Below, piece after piece: positions 14,895-17,746 of a stretch of DNA of 17,746 nucleotides. How positions within the stretch are numbered: position 1 is the first letter of the stretch; each line of letters begins with the position of its first letter. The translations under genes and the position numbers were made by a program. This stretch comes from CAVPGH01 sp046726955 (GTDB lineage: Bacteria > Acidobacteriota > Vicinamibacteria > Fen-336), in the NCBI GenBank assembly GCA_046726955.1, contig JBKPBQ010000306.1, positions 1 to 17,746 of the forward strand, given 5' to 3'. The notes under the pieces were generated by a model, which was given only the letters and a program-made list of their open reading frames with translations, had not been told where the DNA came from and made no database searches.

Positions 14895-15458
14895 CTAGCG
14901 GATGGTCGTCGCCGGGTCGCCGAGGAGGTGGTAGACCGAAAGGAGCTCGGGGAAGACGCCCGCCTGCGCGTACGACTCCTGGGCGGCGAGCACGGCGTCG
15001 CCGAGCCGCGCGTGCTCCCCGGAGACGATCTCCTGCAGGAGCGCCTCGTGGAACCGGTGCGCCGGCTCGTCGACGCTCAGCCCCGTGGGCGAGAAGGCGC
15101 CGATGACGCCCTTTCCCGGCGCCTTGAGCAGGGCTTCGGAAAGCGAGTCCATGGGCGGGAACTGGAAGAAGCCGTTCAGGCAGTTCGCGGTCACGAGGAA
15201 GGGCTGCTGCGCCTGGAGCGCAAGGGCGGAAACGTCCTGGTAGTTGAAGAAGTTCTCGGAAGCCCACACCACCGTGCCTCCGTGACCCACGTAGCTCACG
15301 ATCGAGGCGCCGTAGCAGATGAAGATCGTCGTGTTGGCGGCGGGCAGCGACGGGATGCGCACGCAGGCGACGAGCGTCCCCGTGGTGCCGTCGTACCGCT
15401 CGATCTCGTGGTCGAGCCGGACGCCTCCCGTCTGGAGCATGAAGGCGATGTCGGCGCC
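14895..15458 (-). pseudogene. Chimeric remnant: DUF2341 fragment joined to the C25 (gingipain-type) protease end
   Basis: Two unrelated fragments share one reading frame. The first, from GADIAF just after a TAG at 15459-15461 to ICYG (about 15309), is the middle of a DUF2341 domain: GADIxF, LDHEIERYD and GTLVAxVRIPSL are its recognisable motifs. The usual Trp of LVAWV and the Tyr-Gly-Asn end are altered. From GASIVSYVGHGG onward the sequence is the C-terminal part of a peptidase C25 domain, with the catalytic His in GHGG, the catalytic Cys in VTANC, SLSEALLKAPGKGVIGAFSPTG, and the terminal YHLLGDPATTIR. A 181-residue ORF from the ATG at 15440 is open, but it lacks a signal peptide, a ribosome binding site and the N-terminal half of the protease fold. 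I therefore call it a remnant formed by recombination. Expression as a short protein cannot be ruled out. Confidence 0.7.
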
Positions 15459-15498
15459 CTACTTGCAAGGGACTGCCGGCCATAACCCTTTTGGAATC

Positions 15499-15588
15499 AG
15501 TCGATTCGGCTTGAACGACTCGGCCCGGGCGTCTGGACTTCGGACAAGAACGATCCGTTGGAAACGGCGTCCCCGACCAGGCTACGCC
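15499..15588 (-). other. Intergenic segment with two small hairpins after the cupredoxin gene
   Basis: The 128-bp gap at 15462-15589 is visibly less GC-rich than its surroundings and contains no gene. Two inverted repeats are seen: GGCGT/ACGCC (15566-15570 with 15584-15588), followed on the minus strand by a short T run, and AGTCG/CGACT (15499-15503 with 15516-15520), with an inner TTC/GAA. The first lies directly after the stop of the cupredoxin-like gene and could be a weak terminator. Confidence 0.3.
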
Positions 15589-15589
15589 C

Positions 15590-15916
15590 TTATTCGGAGA
15601 CCACGAGCTCGCCGGTGCGCTCCGGCGCCAGACAGTCGTAGAAGGGAAAGGTCCCCGGGCGGTCGGGAGTGAGGTCCACGACGGTCGTGCGGCCGGGCAC
15701 CACCCGTTTCTCCACCCGAAAGGCGTCGAGCGCGAAACAGTGCTCGCCGTCGGCACTCGTGACGTTGAGGCGAACCGGCTCTCCCCGTCTCACCGCCAGG
15801 CGCGCGGGCCGAAAGCCGCCCTTCGAGACGAGGAGGTCGAAGCGGTCGGCGGCAGTGGTAGCGCCGCCGACCACGAGGGCGATAAGCGGAAGCAGAGCCC
15901 GCTTCACGCCCCGCAC
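15590..15916 (-). CDS. Small secreted cupredoxin-fold protein with incomplete copper site
   Basis: This 108-residue protein has a signal peptide (basic RGVKR, hydrophobic 8-20, cleavage near TTAA-D). The mature part shows the cupredoxin pattern: RPARLAVRRGEPVRLNVTSAD, H59-C60-F, VVPGRTTVVDLTPDRPGTFPFYDC, and GELVV at the end. In type 1 copper or CuA-like relatives the loop after the Cys supplies a His and a Met. Here the loop after C95 is short (LAPERTGELVV) and has neither. H59 and C95 remain, and C60 and C95 could instead form a disulfide. A structural, sensory or non-copper role is therefore possible. The start is a GTG at 15916, two bases after the pnp stop; a second GTG at 15907 is an alternative. 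The spacing suggests readthrough from pnp. Confidence 0.78.
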   Translation of the reverse strand: MRGVKRALLPLIALVVGGATTAADRFDLLVSKGGFRPARLAVRRGEPVRLNVTSADGEHCFALDAFRVEKRVVPGRTTVVDLTPDRPGTFPFYDCLAPERTGELVVSE

Positions 15917-15917
15917 T

Positions 15918-17746
15918 TCACCGCCCCCGGTGTCCGCCGCGGGCGTGGTCCCGATCGCGATGGCGGTCGCCGCCGCGCTGCTCGCGATGGCCGCGGTACT
16001 CGCCGCGCTGCTCGCGGGGACGGCCGTGGTCGCCGTGCTGACTCTGCGCCTGGCCGCCGCCGGACTCGCCGCCGCCCTCGCCGGGCTGGCCGCCCTGCGC
16101 CTCCTCGATGAGTGCCTTGCGCGACAGGCGGATCTTGCCCGAGGGATCGATGCTCACCACCTTGACGAGGATCTGGTCGCCTTCCTTGACCTCGCTGCGC
16201 ACGTCCTTCACGCGGTGGTGGGCCATCTCCGAGACGTGCAGGAGGCCGTCGGTACCGGGCAGGATCTCCACGAAGGCGCCGAAGTCCACCACGCGGACGA
16301 CCTTGCCCAGGTACGTCTTGTTGAGCTCCGCGGTCGCGGTGAGCTCCTCGATGATGGCCACGGCCTTCTTGGCCGCGGCCTCGTCCACCGAGGCGATCGA
16401 CACGCGCCCGTCGTCCTCCACGTCGATCTTGCAGCCCGTCCGCTCGACGATCGAGCGGATCATCTTGCCGCCCGGCCCGATGATGTCGCGGATCTTGTCC
16501 ACGGGCACCCGGATCGTGATGATGCGCGGCGCGTAGGCGCTGATGTCCGGGCGCGGCTGCGCCAGCGCTTCGGCCATGCGGTCGAGGATCCAGAGCCGGC
16601 CCTGCCGGGCCTGCTCGAGGGCCTGGGCCATGATCTCGGCGGTGATCCCGCCGATCTTGATGTCCATCTGCAGGGCAGTGATGCCGGCCCGCGTCCCCGC
16701 GACCTTGAAGTCCATGTCGCCGTAATGGTCTTCCTCGCCCGCGATGTCGGAGAGGACCGCCCAGCGGTCGCCCTCCTTCACGAGGCCCATGGCCACACCC
16801 GCCACCGGGCTCTTGATGGGCACCCCGGCGTCCATGAGGGCGAGTGTCCCCCCGCAGATCGAGGCCATGGACGACGACCCGTTCGACTCGAGGATGTCGG
16901 ACACGATGCGGATCGTGTAGGGGAAGCCCTCCTCGTCGGGGAGCATCACGCGGAGCGCGCGCTCGGCGAGGGCGCCGTGGCCGATCTCGCGGCGGCCGGG
17001 GCCGCGCAGGAACTTCACCTCGCCGACCGAGAACGGCGGGAAGTTGTAGTGGAGCATGAAGCGCTTGCGGTACTCGGCTTCCTGCACGGTGTCGATGATC
17101 TGCGAGTCCTCGGAGGTGCCGAGGGTGACCGTGACGAGCGCCTGCGTCTCGCCGCGCGTGAACAGGGACGAGCCGTGGGTGCGGGGAAGGACGCCGACCT
17201 CGGAGGTGATGGGCCGGATCTCGTCGAAGCGGCGAGAGTCGAGCCGCCGGCCGTTGCCCAGGATCTCCTGCCGCAGGATCTTCTCGCGGAGGCCGTCGTA
17301 GACCGCGTTGACCGACGCCTTCTTCTCGGCCTGGTCCTCGGGGATGGAAGCCGCGTAGGCGTCGCGGACCTCCTTCATCTTCGCGTACATCTCGAGCTTG
17401 TTCCTCTTCCGCATCGCCTCGTAGAGCGCCGGCCCCATCGCGTTCTCGATCTCGGAGACGAGGGCGGGGTCGATCGTCTTCTTGACCACCGCGCGCTTGG
17501 GCTTGCCCACCCGGTTCCGGAGCTCCACCTGGAGGGCCACGATCTTCTTGATCGCGGCGTGGCCCTCGGTGAGGGCCTGGACCATCGTGGCCTCGGAGAT
17601 CTCCTGCGCGCCCGACTCCACCATCACGATCGCGTCGGCGGTGCCGGCTACCAACAGGTTGAGCTTGCTCTTCGTCTTGAGGTCGGCCGTGGACGGGTTG
17701 ACGACTACCCTGTCGTCCCAGTACCCCACGCGCACCGCCCCCACGG
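15918..17746 (-). CDS. pnp: Polyribonucleotide nucleotidyltransferase (PNPase), 5' part outside window
   Basis: About 608 residues are visible; the first 150 or so lie beyond the right edge, so the apparent GTG start is an internal Val codon. PNPase degrades RNA 3' to 5' using phosphate and joins the degradosome. Seen in order are the end of the first RNase PH core (AVRVGYWDDRVVVNPS), the helical linker (about 55-160), the second RNase PH core with GRRLDSRRFDEIRPI, THGSSLFTRGETQ, FSVGEV and the catalytic-loop sequence DMDFKVAGTRAGITALQMDIK (343-363), a KH domain (about 408-467, with IIGPGGKMIRSI), and an S1 domain (about 475-545, with GKVVRVVDFGAFVEILPG). The C terminus ends in a 60-residue Gly, Arg, His and Asp-rich tail, probably disordered and RNA-binding. 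The cupredoxin-like gene begins two bases after its stop. Confidence 0.97.
   Translation of the reverse strand, partial: VGAVRVGYWDDRVVVNPSTADLKTKSKLNLLVAGTADAIVMVESGAQEISEATMVQALTEGHAAIKKIVALQVELRNRVGKPKRAVVKKTIDPALVSEIENAMGPALYEAMRKRNKLEMYAKMKEVRDAYAASIPEDQAEKKASVNAVYDGLREKILRQEILGNGRRLDSRRFDEIRPITSEVGVLPRTHGSSLFTRGETQALVTVTLGTSEDSQIIDTVQEAEYRKRFMLHYNFPPFSVGEVKFLRGPGRREIGHGALAERALRVMLPDEEGFPYTIRIVSDILESNGSSSMASICGGTLALMDAGVPIKSPVAGVAMGLVKEGDRWAVLSDIAGEEDHYGDMDFKVAGTRAGITALQMDIKIGGITAEIMAQALEQARQGRLWILDRMAEALAQPRPDISAYAPRIITIRVPVDKIRDIIGPGGKMIRSIVERTGCKIDVEDDGRVSIASVDEAAAKKAVAIIEELTATAELNKTYLGKVVRVVDFGAFVEILPGTDGLLHVSEMAHHRVKDVRSEVKEGDQILVKVVSIDPSGKIRLSRKALIEEAQGGQPGEGGGESGGGQAQSQHGDHGRPREQRGEYRGHREQRGGDRHRDRDHARGGHRGR

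Noticed and set aside
15462..15490. A sigma-54-like element (TGGC and TTGC blocks) upstream of the chimeric remnant on the minus strand
   Set aside because: The spacing between the GG and GC elements does not match the strict sigma-54 spacing in either alignment.
15501..15585. Possible riboswitch or structured RNA in the low-GC gap after the cupredoxin-like gene
   Set aside because: Only short unlinked hairpins are present, no known riboswitch core is recognisable, and the gene downstream is a remnant.
14827..15756. Upstream extension of the FeS/NrfD frame to 785 residues
   Set aside because: The added 310 residues are low-complexity and overlap the C25 remnant in another frame; the ferredoxin domain begins right at the TTG.

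Overview
This is a GC-rich bacterial window with dense gene packing and many GTG/TTG starts. It carries a mixture of environmental two-component/c-di-GMP signalling, a peptidase C25/DUF2341 remnant, a PrsW-type membrane protease and a molybdopterin respiratory-type complex. That mix would fit Acidobacteriota, Myxococcota or a related uncultured phylum; this is an impression from gene content, not a phylogenetic placement. Ten intact genes, one partial gene, one chimeric gene remnant and one small unknown ORF account for nearly all of the sequence. There are no tRNA, rRNA, CRISPR or insertion-sequence signals.

Left part (1-5000): a large secreted protein of unknown function (+) converges on a LuxR-type regulator (-) across a strong palindromic terminator. 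The regulator has a degenerate receiver and, unusually, a C-terminal membrane segment. A divergent region then leads to a 57-residue unknown protein and an FMN-binding split-barrel protein (+). The latter overlaps tail-to-tail with a covalent-flavin BBE-type oxidoreductase (-).

Middle (5000-9914): the flavin oxidoreductase follows a GT-C-type membrane glycosyltransferase on the minus strand. Divergent from it is a signalling pair on the plus strand. The first is an orphan histidine kinase with zinc ribbon, FHA and GAF domains. The second is a MASE1-GGDEF diguanylate cyclase with intact active site and I-site.

Right part (9925-14826, minus strand): a tight three-gene operon is transcribed in the order FeS/NrfD fusion, molybdopterin catalytic subunit, PrsW-like protease. 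The first pair overlaps by an ATGA junction and the second is separated by 4 bases. The fusion joins a four-cluster ferredoxin subunit and an eight-helix quinone-reactive anchor in one chain. Neither it nor the catalytic subunit has a Tat signal, and the charge distribution of the anchor puts the FeS domain in the cytoplasm. This looks like a cytoplasm-facing, two-polypeptide molybdoenzyme:quinone oxidoreductase of unknown substrate, and it is the most interesting system in the window.

Far right (14895-17746, minus strand): the 3' part of pnp is followed two bases later by a small secreted cupredoxin-fold protein lacking part of the copper site. Further downstream lies a remnant in which a DUF2341 fragment is joined in frame to the catalytic end of a gingipain-family (C25) protease.
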